A stretch of 64,000 bases of DNA from Collybia mongolica (Eukaryota; Basidiomycota; Agaricomycetes; Agaricales; Clitocybaceae). The notes under the pieces are model-generated. The model worked only from the letters and a program-made list of their open reading frames with translations, was not told where the DNA came from and did no database searches. Shown piece by piece: positions 44,484-56,470 of the stretch. Each line of letters starts with the position of its first letter. Positions within the stretch are counted from its first letter, which is position 1. The position numbers were made by a program, and so were the translations under genes. The stretch is from positions 2,790,001 through 2,854,000 of the forward strand of contig JAAXNY010000001.1 of assembly GCA_013420905.1 (NCBI GenBank). Reading direction: 5' to 3'.

Positions 44484-46495
44484 ATAGACAAGCTTATGGC
44501 CCATGGCTACGCCATGGCACTGCTACACTCACCCATGGCTCTACCACGTAACCTTCAGCTTGCTGGGGGCTCTGCCCCCAGACTCCCATCTTAGTCTCAA
44601 TACTTTATTCTATGTTCAATTTCAATATTTTGGATGTAGGCTTTTTTCCCTATTCAAATCATAATCCATATAATACTTCTACTCCAAAGGAACATCTTTA
44701 CTGTTAAAGTGACCCTATTGTCTACAGTATTTGGTATCATAGCTTTGATTCCATGTACCAATATTACCTGTGAAATCACAATATAAAACTGCCCATGTAT
44801 AGCTACAGGAGATCTAAAGTCAAGTCCAGCTTGGTGTAATCAGTGCCCTTGATATTGGTTAATTGTCATACAGAATCCCAGCTATAAAAGCAGTTGTGAC
44901 CATGCCAATTTAAAAGCTATCAGGCTATTAGATGGCATCATTTGGAATCTTGAGATAATTTCTTTATGCCTATCATTTTGCCTCCCAATTAACTATACTT
45001 CTACAATATGGTTGCTTGTCCATGTTATTATTTCCCTTGACCCATTGTAAAGACTATCAGCTGTGTTCAAATTGTGCAATATCATTACATGGCACCCCAC
45101 TTTTTAAGTTAGCTTACATAGATAGAGGTAGCCCTGATACATTGATAACATTCAGATATTCAACAGGGTATATTGCTTCAGCTCCATCAATTCCTTCATA
45201 TGCAATACAATCTGCACTGTGGTACATCTTGCCATCTCCAGGAAACATATCCAGTACTTTTTTATTGAGAGAGTCAACATCACCATTTCTGGCAGAAAGA
45301 ATAGCTCTCTCAGGGTAAAATGTATCAGGTTTTAGAACAGGGTTTCCAATGTCAGGATATAATGTGTCAGTTAGAGACTCCACAGTATTCTCAGCATCAT
45401 AAAAGTGGCTAGGTAAGGTGACATTTCCATTGCCATCTGTAAGCTTCCCATGGCCAATTTCAATTTGCCATTTGGAAAGTCTCATTTTATCATTAGTAAC
45501 ACCATATAAGTACAGATTTTTCTTTAGTTTGAGTATTTGAAGTTCATCCCCACAGTGGGGAGTGCATAAGACAGGCACCCACAGTCTGCACCATCAAATA
45601 CTATAATTAGCCTACCAAAGGCTCTATCATCTTCTCTAATATTTTGGAATAGCCAGTTGACTGCATCAAAGGCAACAATGCTGTCCAATATTGTGTAGTC
45701 AATTCCTATCACATTTGCAAATTATTATGTGAAAAGTTAGTTGTTATTGCTCTAATTTGATAGGGATCAGCTCTATTCAAAATCCTTGGAATCAATGTTT
45801 CTTCTACCTATAATATTTCTCTCAACCATGTATTACTATTTCCCTTACTCATTTGCACTGGATTCCTATTGTTCTAAAGATAGGGTTAGACAGAGAGTAA
45901 TTTTTTCAAAATAGAATGTATCAGATTTTAAAGCAGGCTTTGTAGTGTTAGAACATTTTATGTTAATTTATGGATTAACAACCAAATTGCTCAGATAAAC
46001 TCATTTCCATTTTTATCTGCATGCTTTCCATGTTCTACTTTGATTTGTAATTTTATGGGTAGTGGCACCATTTAAATACTTTTTTTTTTCCAGTTTGAGC
46101 ATCTGAAATTTATGAGGCAGCTTAAGGTTAATAGGTATTGTTTGTTATTTGTTGACTTAGTCCGCTTTGGAGGTCATGTGATGTGGTGTTGCAGATCAGG
46201 TGATTAGTATGTGTCTTAGCATGTTACCTGGATAGATTTTTTTTTAAATATATAATGTATTAGTTTTTAAAGCAAGATATGTAATGTTAGAATTTATTGT
46301 GGTAATTAAGGGTGACTTAAGCAGGTGACTTGAGCAGGTGACATGGCATGTGACTTCAACAATTTTCCTGCTTTGTCATCCTTAGTCAGCACTCTACTTA
46401 AAAGACAACTTTTTTGCTGCTTTGTCAGACTTAGTCAGCGCTTAGTCAGGATTAGTCACAATCAAATTCACACGGCCGTAGTACTTTAATATAGA
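44484..46495 (-). mobile_element. Helitron A, truncated, minus orientation
   Basis: The 5' end on the minus strand is TCTATATTAAAGTACTACGG at about 46495. The 3' end near 44484 reads GGCCATAAGCTTGTCTATA after two hairpins: a GC-rich one (CTGGGGGCAGAGCCCCCAG, near 44565-44583) and CCATGGCGTAGCCATGG (near 44500-44516). Between lies a fragment of a Pif1-type helicase in the same orientation. Autonomous Helitrons are much longer and also carry a Rep domain, so this is a deletion derivative. A second, more degenerate helicase-like stretch lies at 45930-46120. Confidence 0.65.
44690..45712 (-). pseudogene. Helitron Pif1-like helicase, C-terminal part, decayed
   Basis: On the minus strand, segments of the Pif1/RecD-type helicase C-terminal half are visible in order. 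There is DYTILDSIVAFDAVNW with VFDGAD, then ILSARNGDVDSLN and VLDMFPGDG, YPVEYLNVINVSGLP, and further down SPVAIHGQFYIVISQV with HGIKA. These match the usual ERTIL-ARND-VD-IN, NSL--SGLPPH and HGQLYVALSRV blocks. Several stops and frame changes separate them, so it is not functional. This is the transposon-borne helicase rather than the host PIF1. Confidence 0.7.
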
Positions 46496-48787
46496 CAGAC
46501 AAGCTTATGGCCCATGGCTACGCCACGGCACTGTGGCACTGGGCCATGGTTCATCACAGATCCTCCAGGTTGCTGGGGGCTCTGCCCCCAGACCCCCCCC
46601 TGGAATATTTATCATATCTCATATCTCAATTTTTTAGTCATTACTTTACTTTTATGGAGAAATCTTATATACTATATCCAGCATATCCTATAACCCAATG
46701 TCCTATAAAACCCCACATCATATCATTTCAGTTGCACCCCCATTCTTGCCCTTATCTTGCAAATTTTTTGGAGCTGGGTATCCTACTGCATCCTATTGCA
46801 CATACCTGGAAACAAATCATATACTCTTAGCTTACCATTTTTATTTCTATCCTATTCATATAGCCCATATCATACTTACAGTCACTCTTTATCTCTTAAG
46901 GCTCCAATTGTTTCATTTGTTTACTGTTTACCATTTCTGTTTAGTTTACTGACCACCTATCTAAATGGTCACCATGAGTGATGGGGGGGTGATACTACAG
47001 CATGCTGTATTTATATTTACATCATATAACTTCCTATAATTGGCAAATGAAAACTGGCATATATTATAAATATCCATTCCATGGCTGTTAAGGAGATATG
47101 TACTTATATAAAAGACAGCCAAGGCCTCTTAGATTTGTTCAAACTTCATCATTTTTTTTGTTGATGGTCCATTACCATTTACTTAATGCATTAATGTTTA
47201 TTTGAGTCTTTCTGTCCTCAGTGGCCTTCTTGTTATTTGGTAAATGTTTAGTTTACACTGTTTTATAAACAAATACTAAATGGTTAGAGCCCTATAACCT
47301 CCTATACCTACAATTTTTATACTATCACCTCAGTCCTGCTTTCAGATATGGCCCTTTACTATTCCAATCCAGCAGTTGGTCAACCACCTTATGCATTATT
47401 GTCATATCCTATTTTACCCTGTCTTCCTGGTTTTACAAACCTACTCTTGCACATCCATATTTGTGTTATTGCTATATTTATGTCCATATTTCCCCTCTGT
47501 AGATAAACAATCATATACATAACTTGGTTGAACTGTAACCCAAAACTGTGGATACAAATAGTCTAAGGTCAGATCCAACATTGTGTAGTTATTGTCCTAC
47601 CATATTTGTTAGTTGCCATACATAATCCAGCATAGAAGGGTAATTGATATTGGCTTAATTTAACAAATATCAGTTCTATTCAAAGTTCTTGAAATCAATT
47701 ATACTATTTCACTTAATGATTTGCATTGGATTCCAGTTGCTTTAAATATAAGCTTAGAAAGAGGTAGTGATGATCCATGAATAGGGCTCAAGTATTCATT
47801 GGGGTACATGCTGTGGCTCCATCAATTCTGTCATATGCAACAGAATTTATAATGTGGTATGCATACCTTAGCATTTCCATGTATTATTTCCAGTATTTTG
47901 GAAGAGTTTATATCATTATATTTGGTGGAAAGAGAGTTTTTTTTAGTGTATAATGTATCAGGTTTTAAAACAGGATTTGTAATCTCAGAATACATTGCAT
48001 TGATTAAAGGCTTGATGGCAGAATTGATTAGGTAAAGTCATTTCCATGTTTGTCTGTATATTCTTGATTTGTAATTTTATAAGCAGTAGCACCATTTAAA
48101 TACCTATTTTACTGTTTTAGTTGAGCATCTGAAACTTGTCAGGCAGGATATACACACAAATAAGTTAAGGATAACAGATAATATTTGTTGACTTTAGTCC
48201 ACTTTAGTTGTGATTATCCTGTGCTGTAAAGCAGGTGATTATGTTTGTTTTGAGGCAGGTGACTTAGCATGTGATCATGACCTGGATAGAACTTTTTTTA
48301 TTATAAATATAATGCAATATGATGTAATTAAAATAGGGTTTGTTTGGAATATATTGTGTGAATTAAAGGTTTTATAGCAGAATTGGTCAGGTAAAAGTCA
48401 TTTTCATTTTTGTCTGTCTGTAATTTCATGAGCAGTAGCACCATTTGAATGTATTTTTTATAAAATAGTTTGAGCATCTGAAATTTATGAGGAAGTGTGC
48501 ATACAGATGGGTTAATATTTATTGATTTTGTGCGCTTTGGAGGTCATGTGACGTGCTGGTTATGTTGTGTTTTGAGGCAGGTGATTTGAGCTGGTTTGAG
48601 CAGGTGATTTGAGCAGGTGACTTGAGCAGGTGACTTGAGCAGGTGACTTTAACAAATTTTCTTGCTTTGTCATCCTTAGTCAGCACTCTACTTATAAGAC
48701 AACTTTTTTTGCTGCTTTGTCAGACTTAGTCAGCGCTTAGTCAGGATTAGTCACAATCAAATTCACACGGCCGTAGTACTTTAATAT
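46496..48787 (-). mobile_element. Helitron B, truncated, tandem to Helitron A
   Basis: Same 5' end (TCTATATTAAAGTACTACGG, at about 48787) and the same 3' hairpin region (46500-46590) as Helitron A. The 3' end of B joins the 5' end of A with only a few bases between, a head-to-tail tandem. The interior has two degenerate copies of the helicase segment (about 47780-48130 and 48300-48500). Near the 5' end of B is a 13-bp minisatellite (ACTTGAGCAGGTG, at about 48590-48645), also present in shorter form at 46316-46350. Confidence 0.6.
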
Positions 48788-48842
48788 AGACAGACAAGAC
48801 AAGACAAGACAAGACAAGAAGAAAGAAGACAGAAGAAGAAGA
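48788..48842 (+). repeat. Microsatellite (GACAA)n followed by GAA-rich run
   Basis: Several GACAA units and then AGAAGA units lie exactly at the outer edge of Helitron B, about 180 bases before SEC11. They mark the right border of the transposon island. Confidence 0.7.
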
Positions 48843-49026
48843 TTTGGTTTGAGCCTCGGATGCAAACATGACACGTGCCCGCAGTGGATCCGACGATCGT
48901 GTCACTCAGCGTGGCAGGGACGGTATCCCCAACACAATCGTTACAACCCCAGTCTTTATCCAACCCTCCATTCCGGGACTTACACTCTCACCTCCCACTT
49001 CTTTTTGGTTCTCTATAACTTTGCCC

Positions 49027-49920
49027 ATGTTCAGCGAAGAGTTGAAGCAATTTCGGAGGCTGGGGTTTCGTCATGTGTGTATTTTATGTTCAAATAGAGA
49101 GTTGACGCTGAGCATGATTCGAATGCAGGTCCTGTTACAAGTGCTCAACTTTGCGTCTGTAATTGCCTCGGGTCTTATGATATGGAAAGGGTTGGGTCTC
49201 ATCACAAATTCTGAATCACCCATTGTTGTTGTGTTGAGGTGCGCATGCTCCCTGCAGTTTGGGACCACAAGGTAATAACTACTTCATTCACGTAGCGGAT
49301 CCATGGAACCTGCATTCTATCGCGGAGACCTGTTATTTTTGACCAACCCGGTTTCAGAAAAGTATAAAACTGGCGACATCACGGTCTATAAAATACCTGG
49401 AGCAGACATTCCTATTGTGCATCGCGTCTTGGAAACACATGATGTTGTGAAGAAAAAGTCCAAGCGTTCCAAGTACGTTCGAACCTTATTCCCCGCCCCC
49501 ACGTTATAACGCCGTCCATTCCAGGACAGCGTCCACAGGACTCAGCGAACAGCTCCTTTTGACGAAGGGAGACAATAACGAGGTGGATGACATTGAACTC
49601 TATCAAGGCCTGGATTGGCTAGAGCGGAAACACATTGTCGGCAAAGTTAGAGGGTAAGTATTTGTTTAATCTCTCTCCGACGTTCTCCCGTTCTATTTAG
49701 AGCATTTTATCTCTTGCACCACCTACGCATAGCAACTAATCACAAATTTTATTTCAGGTTTTTGCCCTATGTGGGTTATGTCACAATCGCCATGGTCAGT
49801 CATGACTTATATGGTTTCTACCGTAGTCTCACAAGCAATTTCATTTAGAATGATTTCCCTCAACTCAAGTACGCTTTACTGGGCGGCTTGGGACTTCTTG
49901 CTCTCATTCAACGCGAATAA
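49027..49920 (+). CDS. SEC11: Signal peptidase complex catalytic subunit SEC11
   Basis: Six exons: 49027-49074, 49129-49238, 49296-49472, 49525-49653, 49758-49794 and 49849-49920. This gives 573 nt and 190 residues, a normal length. The start [16 protein letters not shown] is the typical SEC11 N-terminus, and an in-frame upstream ATG at 48868 was rejected for this reason. A membrane span follows ([17 protein letters not shown]). The catalytic Ser lies in SGSMEP (residue 55). The His that replaces the bacterial Lys is in IVHRVLE, and the Asp is in LTKGDNN. It removes signal peptides of secreted proteins in the ER membrane together with the other complex subunits. It appears intact and is probably essential, which makes it a good synteny anchor beside the transposon island. 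Confidence 0.95.
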
Positions 49921-51062
49921 AAGTATTTGGTATTCGACGTCTGCGCATCCTTTTGTGGGGGCTACTGTGTTATTTATACTGCATCACACTTCATTCTGTA
50001 ATATCAAGTCCTCAATTAGGCCCTTGTCACCTATCTTGGTTGCCCCAGGACGACGAGTGCTTAACAAGAATTGATAATCGAATTTTGATTATCCAGATGT
50101 TAGAGGTGTCAACAGCTTGTGGCGTCGCGAAACATGGCGTTTTGGATCGCTACGTACTGCACGAATTTGTCACTTAGGGCTCTCTCTTTTGGTTCGCCGG
50201 CTCGCTGAATTCTAAGTGTTCTAGCTCGTCGGGATTCTGTTGACATTTGGGTCTGGGCGTACCTAGCTGTTATTTCCCCTATTTTTATATTTTACGCTAA
50301 CGGAACAGTTTTCTACAGTACGTGAACCATTCCCCACGAAGTGACTCCCGAGGCGCCCATCACATCACAAGCTGTATTCGTTTGATTGGCTTGTCATTTT
50401 TTCCTCGGTTCTTGGTGATCCTTGTGAATGCATGTCTTCAATAAAAGCTGAAACTTGAGGTGCAGCTCGCTTCAGGATCGGTGAGTTTCGATCATCGCAC
50501 TTGGTGTGAAGTAAGAACGCCCTTTACGCTTTTAAAGTCTGCAGAGCGACCCATCCTACCTTTTCATTCTCTACCGTGAACTATCGGCGTACAAGCCTGT
50601 TGCTGATGTGTTCGACGTCAAGGCAGATGCGATTTCAACATACCAGGCGGCGCCCCTGTCTGACTGGTAGAGGGCACATAGCGTCCCTGCAGGCATCCTT
50701 ACGCCTCGTGTACTTCGCTGCCTTAGTAATGATGCGTGCGTCATTTATACCATTATGTGCGGTCGCTGACACCTTCGTGGCAGTGCCGCACGTTGTGCAC
50801 CCCTTCATTCTTCATGAGCATTTGTTGCCCTGGTACGTCTGAGTTTGTTTTGTTGACACAAAATGCAGCGCCTCTGACAAAAATTTTCAAACCCCACAGT
50901 GGCAAAGGGAACCATTACGCAAAGTCGGCGAACAGCTTCGCTGTCGACCGTTATTGGCGTTAAGATTTAAAAAGGGAGCGTTCAAAGGCGCAAAGCTCTA
51001 TCACTCTCACTCCCTCACACCTTGGTACATTCACGCTATCCCGGTCGGGATCTAACGACATC
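49921..51062. other. Intergenic region SEC11 - FAD oxidase
   Basis: Ordinary CpG-containing sequence. No gene with a recognisable domain is seen. A TATA-like TTTAAAAAGGG at about 50968-50978 lies 85-95 bases upstream of the oxidase start and is a plausible promoter element. Confidence 0.45.
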
Positions 51063-53066
51063 ATGATTATGAAGACTCTGTGGCTCGTTCTTCCTCTTGT
51101 ATCTCTAGTTCGTGGCCAGGCGTCGTGCCGGTGCCTAGCTGGTGACCAATGCTGGCCAAGCGACTCTGAATTCTCTGCACTTGCTGCTGAGGTTTCGCAG
51201 CCGCTCCTGTATCCAAAGCCTCCCGCAGCCGCCTGCTACCCCACATCGAGACCGTCTGGTAACTGCTCAGACGTGACTGACAATACGCGGAATGGGAATT
51301 GGCGGTCTGGGCAGCCCGGATCGATGCAGGCTCCGAATTTCGAGTCCTATATTCACGGGAACGGCACTATCGATGCTTGCTACGTTAACACGACACTTGG
51401 TTACAAGTGTAAACAAGGGGGTGTGCCGGTCACTGGCGTTGATGCACGCGCCATCAGTGATGTCCAGGCCGCTGTCAAATTTGCCGCCCAGCATAATCTC
51501 CGTCTTGTTATCAAGAACACTGGGTGCATATTTCTTGTTTGCGCGTCGATTATTATTGTAGACTAATCTTTGGTCTTTTTAAGCCACGATTATCTGGGTC
51601 GTAGTACAGCACGTGGATCATTCCTTCTGTGGACGCATAACCTCAAGAATATTACTTATAACGAGGCATTTGTTCCAGACGGCGCCCCCTCGGGTGAACA
51701 GGGCAGTAAAGGTGTGTTACGTTTGTACAATGACATGTAACAAGAGTGGCTCATTGTTTTATTCTGCAGCCCTCACAATTGGAGCCGGCGTACAATGGTT
51801 CGAGGCCTACAATGCTGCAGAGTCGAATGGCCGATTCATTGTCGGAGGTCTTTCCATGGGTGCATCAGTGGGTGCAGCTGGAGGTTGGATTCAAGGTGGT
51901 GGCCACAGTGCCTTCTCCGCAAGACACGGGCTCGGTAGGTCAAGTGATAGTCCCTAATCATCAATTCCTCACCCATCTTCACTAGGTGTGGATAATGTTC
52001 TGGAGTTCACAGTTGTTACTGCCAGTGGTGAACACCTCACCGTCAACGCCTACAAGAACGCCGACTTGTTCTGGGCACTGAGAGGTGGAGGTGGCGGGAC
52101 CTATGCTGTCGTGACCTCCGCAACATATCTCACTCACGATCGCGTTCCACTTACGGCTGTATACGTCTTTGCCAACTTCACAACACCCGCCGTTGCTCAA
52201 GACGTCACGACTGAGTTCGTGAAAATTCATCCTGGCCTCGCTGACGCCGGTTGGGGAGGTTACTCGTTCATATCTCCCCTGGGGCTTCAGTTCTTTTACG
52301 TTGCTCCAAACGTATCCTTGGCCAACGCCAACGCCACGATTCAACCGTTCGTCCGCTACATCACAAACGCAACAGGGGGTCCAGGCAGCAACAATCTCCA
52401 AGCTTTCACAGTACCGTTCGAATCATTCTATGCTTGGTACGTCGCGACGTATACGGTTGGAGAGCAAGTAGGAGAAAGCCTCGAGTTGGGCTCGCGTCTT
52501 GTCCCACGCGAGGCCTTTGAAAAAGAACCTGCTAAAATGGCCCAGGCCATGCTTTCGGTGAATAGCGGGGTAACAATCAAGTAAGAGTGATTTTTTGATG
52601 CTGAAGAGGTGACTAAACTCTTAGTGCTCATCGCAGTTTTGTCGCTGGGGGTGCTGTGTCTAGACCAGATCCAGAGTCGATGGGCCTCAACCCGGCCTGG
52701 CGTAAGGCGCTTGGACACGTTCTTTTTACCGAAAATTGGGCGGAAGGAGCAAACATCACAGAAATCCAGAAGGCTAAACAGAAAGTCCGCGACTACGTTC
52801 GTATTCTCGACACGTTGTCCCCGGAATCAGGTGCATATCTCAACGAGGTATGTTGATTATATTATCCGCTGAGCATCATGTTAAACATACTCTACAACAA
52901 TCAGGCGACGCTCTATGAAGAAAACCCACAGAAGACGTTCTTTGGCTCACATTACACTAAGCTGAGGGAAATTAAGGCGAAATTCGACCCGCAGAGCCTT
53001 TTTGTAGTAGCAAGTGGTGTAGGATCGGAGGATTGGGATGGTAGCCTTAACTGCCCCCGTAAGTAA
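51063..53066 (+). CDS. Secreted FAD-linked oxidase (BBE / isoamyl-alcohol-oxidase-like), intact
   Basis: Six exons: 51063-51523, 51584-51711, 51770-51934, 51986-52580, 52637-52847 and 52905-53066, giving 573 residues in frame. A signal peptide is present ([15 protein letters not shown]). The FAD domain (PCMH type) begins with [19 protein letters not shown] and the site KNTGHD, whose His (about residue 155) aligns with the covalent flavin His of the family. [19 protein letters not shown] and [17 protein letters not shown] follow. The C-terminal BBE motif is [20 protein letters not shown]. There is no Cys at the second flavin site, so attachment is probably single. Several N-glycosylation sites fit secretion. 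The enzyme should oxidise an alcohol or sugar with O2 and release H2O2; substrate unknown. Two degraded paralogues lie downstream. Confidence 0.9.
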
Positions 53067-53397
53067 ACCCTTCGTTGTCACTATCAAGGACTCGCCGTGG
53101 ACTTTTCTTTGGCCATTTCTCTTTCTATTACTGAATTCTGTTTCTTTTTCCTTTAACCGGTTTGAAAATCGATATTCACAACTTGAATATTTAGTCCATT
53201 ATACTCTGCATTGAAAAACACGCGTACGCCATGTCTTTGTGAACTCATGACTGTACGAACGAGTGCGAGGTACTGTTCTTGACTTGTGAGGGTTCTCGTT
53301 ATAGGATGTCACCCGACTGCCAAAGAAATGAATTCGAAAACCTGAGAATATGCCGAACATGTGACAAAACTCGCTCAGGCCTCCGTCCCCCAGTCAC

Positions 53398-55529
53398 CTA
53401 GAGTGGAAGTGGGATACCCTGATCCTGTACAGGTGGCATTTTCCCATCCCCGACCATCACATGTGCACCGGTGCTGGTCACGCCGTCAACAGTTAGGAAG
53501 ACATATGCTGGTTCGAGTGTCAATAAGCGGATGACCCCAGTATGAAGAAAACCCACCAGGATCAGGAGGGAATACACGGTTATTCGGCGGGCTGACAATG
53601 GTTATCGACTTACGGTTGGGCGCGAGGATAGCGTCCATGAAGACAAGGCGCGAACTTGAGTGGAAGCCACGCGAGGAAAAGCCAAGGTCCATCAGTGCGA
53701 CTGTAGGTATTGGCGATCTCAGCCTTGATCACATCCTTGGGAGACTGCCAGATCCACCTTGTACGTTTTTAGTGCGGAGACTGGTAGGAATATCAACGGC
53801 GACGGTAAAAGCGTGATTGAAAGGGAGAGACGCCGGAATATTGCGTAGGGTGGGGCGGGCGACACTCATGTACGGAGGGTTGAGATACTCCACCCGGAAT
53901 TCTCTGTGACCGGAAATACATAAGTATGCGAATGGGTAGAAAATAAATAAGACAAATGAGTGGAATATTGTTTTATTGACAATGCCTTTGTTAGGGTTCG
54001 AGCCTGCGACGAAGATGTTGCTGGGAATGGCACAGAATATTTAGACAAGGACATATAGCTAGCTTGTAACCACCTACCCGTTAGGCGTCAAGGAGACGGC
54101 AGAATGGTGCGACCGCGCGATCTCTGACGAGGGCATGCCCCGATTGCTGAACCTACTCCCAAGCGGTACTTTAGGCGTATATATAGTAGGCTTAAGTCTT
54201 GAGAATCCTACGTCAGTCACTGATCGATGTGACAAGCGCTGGGAACATATCAACTTACGCAGGATGGTCTGCATTCGACTGCTCCCCAAGGAGGTTCCTG
54301 TCTTTGACTGAGCCATAACCTGGATATCCTGTCTGTGCGCTACTTATAATCAGCACCCTCCCGTCCGGCATCAGTACCATCTCTGACATAATCCTCGGTT
54401 CTAACATCCTCTCTACAATCCACCCCCGTTTAATGCCCTCGGGGGTGAGTGTAATATGGCTGCACTGGTCGGAGGCCACATCCTGTGGGGTCAGCCCTTC
54501 AACTGGGACAGTACCACTGCTGTTGCTCCCACCACATACCAGGACCTCGGATGTGAAGTGCGGAGGAGTGAGAGGGAGGAGGGTAGCCGTACCGTCGAAT
54601 GGATTTGTGACGCGGACGCCATTCGGGATGTCTGGAAGAGGGGTCTCCGTGCCTGTTTCGATGTCGTAGATAACGGATTGGTTGTTGGCGACCATAAAGA
54701 CTTTGTCATCAGGTAGGGCGAACACTTTGGAAGAGACATCGGTTAATTTTCCTAGTGAATGAAGTCATGTGGCTCACCGAGGAAAGAGGTTAGCAGGGAT
54801 TGTTCGCTCGAGGAAGAGCGAGGGACGAGGAACACCGTTGTCCTTCTTAGGGAAGAGTTCGAGAATTCGATGCCATTTTCCGGATCTGTATTGTAGAAAG
54901 ATGCGAGTTCATGCATACCGCCCACCACCATCTATGGGTCCATTAGAAGCATAAGGTACTGCAGCTTAACATGACAGCGGATGAACATACCAACGACCCA
55001 TCGAAAATACGTATTGAGAAGGGATACCACCTGTTCTCCGCAAGACGCAAACTCTGAGCGTCCTCGATTACGGTGCAGCCTGCGCCAGACACATCTGTGC
55101 GTGGTTCAACTAACCGAAGCACCATACGACCATCTGTGGTATCTTGACTCTCCGCAACATTTCCCCAACACTGACCTGCATTAAAGAGTTTAGCAATGAA
55201 CCAACTACCGCAGAATCCAGCTAGCTGGTTGGCTTACCATAGTTCCATTACTTAAGAACCCGCCGCTCGCACAGAAAGTATCAGACTACGTCGAGTGGTG
55301 TGGCGATGTTCGCTTCAAAGTTCCATAACACACCCCATGCAGGGTGCCCGTTGATTTGAAGCGGGTCGTTCTGCACGCGGTCAAAGAGGAGCGCGAGGGT
55401 AGGTGATACCACAATAGTTTCGAGGGCTATGATTCCCGTTATTCCATTCTGAACAAAATGCCAGCCCTAGGACGACGGAGCCGCGGCGACCAGGAGCGGA
55501 AGTAGGGAGAGGTTCAGTAGGGATAACAT
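53398..55529 (-). pseudogene. Glyoxal-oxidase-like copper radical oxidase (AA5_1), degraded
   Basis: On the minus strand it starts at ATG 55529 with a signal peptide, followed by an in-frame TAG just before GWHFVQNG. A one-base frame change lies between PLDVV and the conserved DTFCASGGF, which holds the thioether Cys. NRWYPFSIRIFDGS (partner Tyr) is kept. A one-base loss occurs near 54855 in the FPKKD segment. The long middle exon 54725-54255 ([11 protein letters not shown] to GYPGYGSV) is open. The axial Tyr-His motif (RMYHSG in the family) here reads RSHHSA, so Tyr is replaced by His. The C-terminal part (LDGV-like TVDGVTSTGAHVMVG) keeps the last copper His. Several lesions plus loss of a ligand mean it is inactive. 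The intact enzyme would be a secreted H2O2 producer acting on aldehydes. Confidence 0.85.
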
Positions 55530-56334
55530 TAACGCAGCGTCTGACTTCGTTTACTTCGTTGCGCATCAAGTACCACACAAGCGGAGCCCTTTTATCACTT
55601 AACAATCTCATCATCAACTCATGTAGAAGCTCTTAAATTTTTTGGCCAACTGTGAGAGAGTAAGCATTAGGACCTGCGCAACAAGATACGATGAAACACA
55701 CGGTAGTGTGGGATCGGCGAACTGTCACATGGCGTACTTGAACTGAATTTAGTCCCCGAGTTCATGCCCAGGCCCTTTCATTTCAGCATCAAAGATATCA
55801 CCCTCGGCGACGACCTATCCCAATATCCGCAATACTGGATGAAGATATCTTTGGAACGAAGCTGGAGAAGAAGGTGTTTGAATCAAACTTGAATGTCACA
55901 CGAGGGAATCACGCATCCATGGATGTGACACTTCGCGTTGAGTCACAGCAACGCGTCCTTTGATCTAAAACCACCACTTCAAAGTTCGAATTCAAACTTG
56001 CTCATACCACAACCGAAGTTACGAATCAACCAATAATAAATTCTACTACATACACCACTCGAAGGAGCCTACTTGTACGTAAAAATCTATCGTAAACGAG
56101 CAACGAAACTGGGTGCATTAAAACCTCCAAAACCCGGTGGGAAAAAAAGTTGAGAGGAAAGCTACCAGCTCGTGCGGGAGAAATGTACGTAAAAAAGGGG
56201 GAAGGAGTGTAATGCAGAGGAGAGGGAGTTGATGAAACACGACGGGAAGGAAAGCGGTCCGGTTAAAATCGTAGGGTCTGGCTCTGATTTGATTTTTGAT
56301 CATGAATCCATAGTCGTCCGTTGGCATTAATCTT
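55530..56334. other. Intergenic region without recognisable gene
   Basis: CpG-normal sequence upstream of the glyoxal-oxidase remnant. No domain or repeat is recognised before the minisatellite at 56335. Confidence 0.4.
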
Positions 56335-56470
56335 GTCGGCGCTGGTCCTGTCCTGTCAGCACTGGGTCCTGTCGGCGCTGGGTCCTATCAGCTCTAGGTC
56401 CTGTCGGCTCTGAGTCCTGTCGGCACTGGGTCCTATCGGCTCTGGGTCCTGTCGGCACTAATCCTCGGTC
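56335..56470 (+). repeat. Minisatellite, GGTCCTGTCGGC-type units
   Basis: About eight degenerate units of 15 bases with the core GGTCCTGTCGGCNCTG. They adjoin the larger tandem repeat that follows, whose units contain related GTCCGTCGGC words. Confidence 0.75.

Noticed and set aside
48868..49026. In-frame N-terminal extension of SEC11 from an upstream ATG
   Set aside because: SEC11 proteins normally start with the M-F-x-E-E-L pattern found at 49027. The extension has no family resemblance and lies beside a microsatellite.
49921..51062. Possible small genes between SEC11 and the first oxidase
   Set aside because: Frames are short and show neither domains nor consistent splice signals.
53996..54020. 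GGTTCGAGCC-like word suggesting a tRNA T-arm
   Set aside because: It lies in the coding part of the glyoxal-oxidase remnant (family phrase AGSNPN) and no cloverleaf could be built around it.
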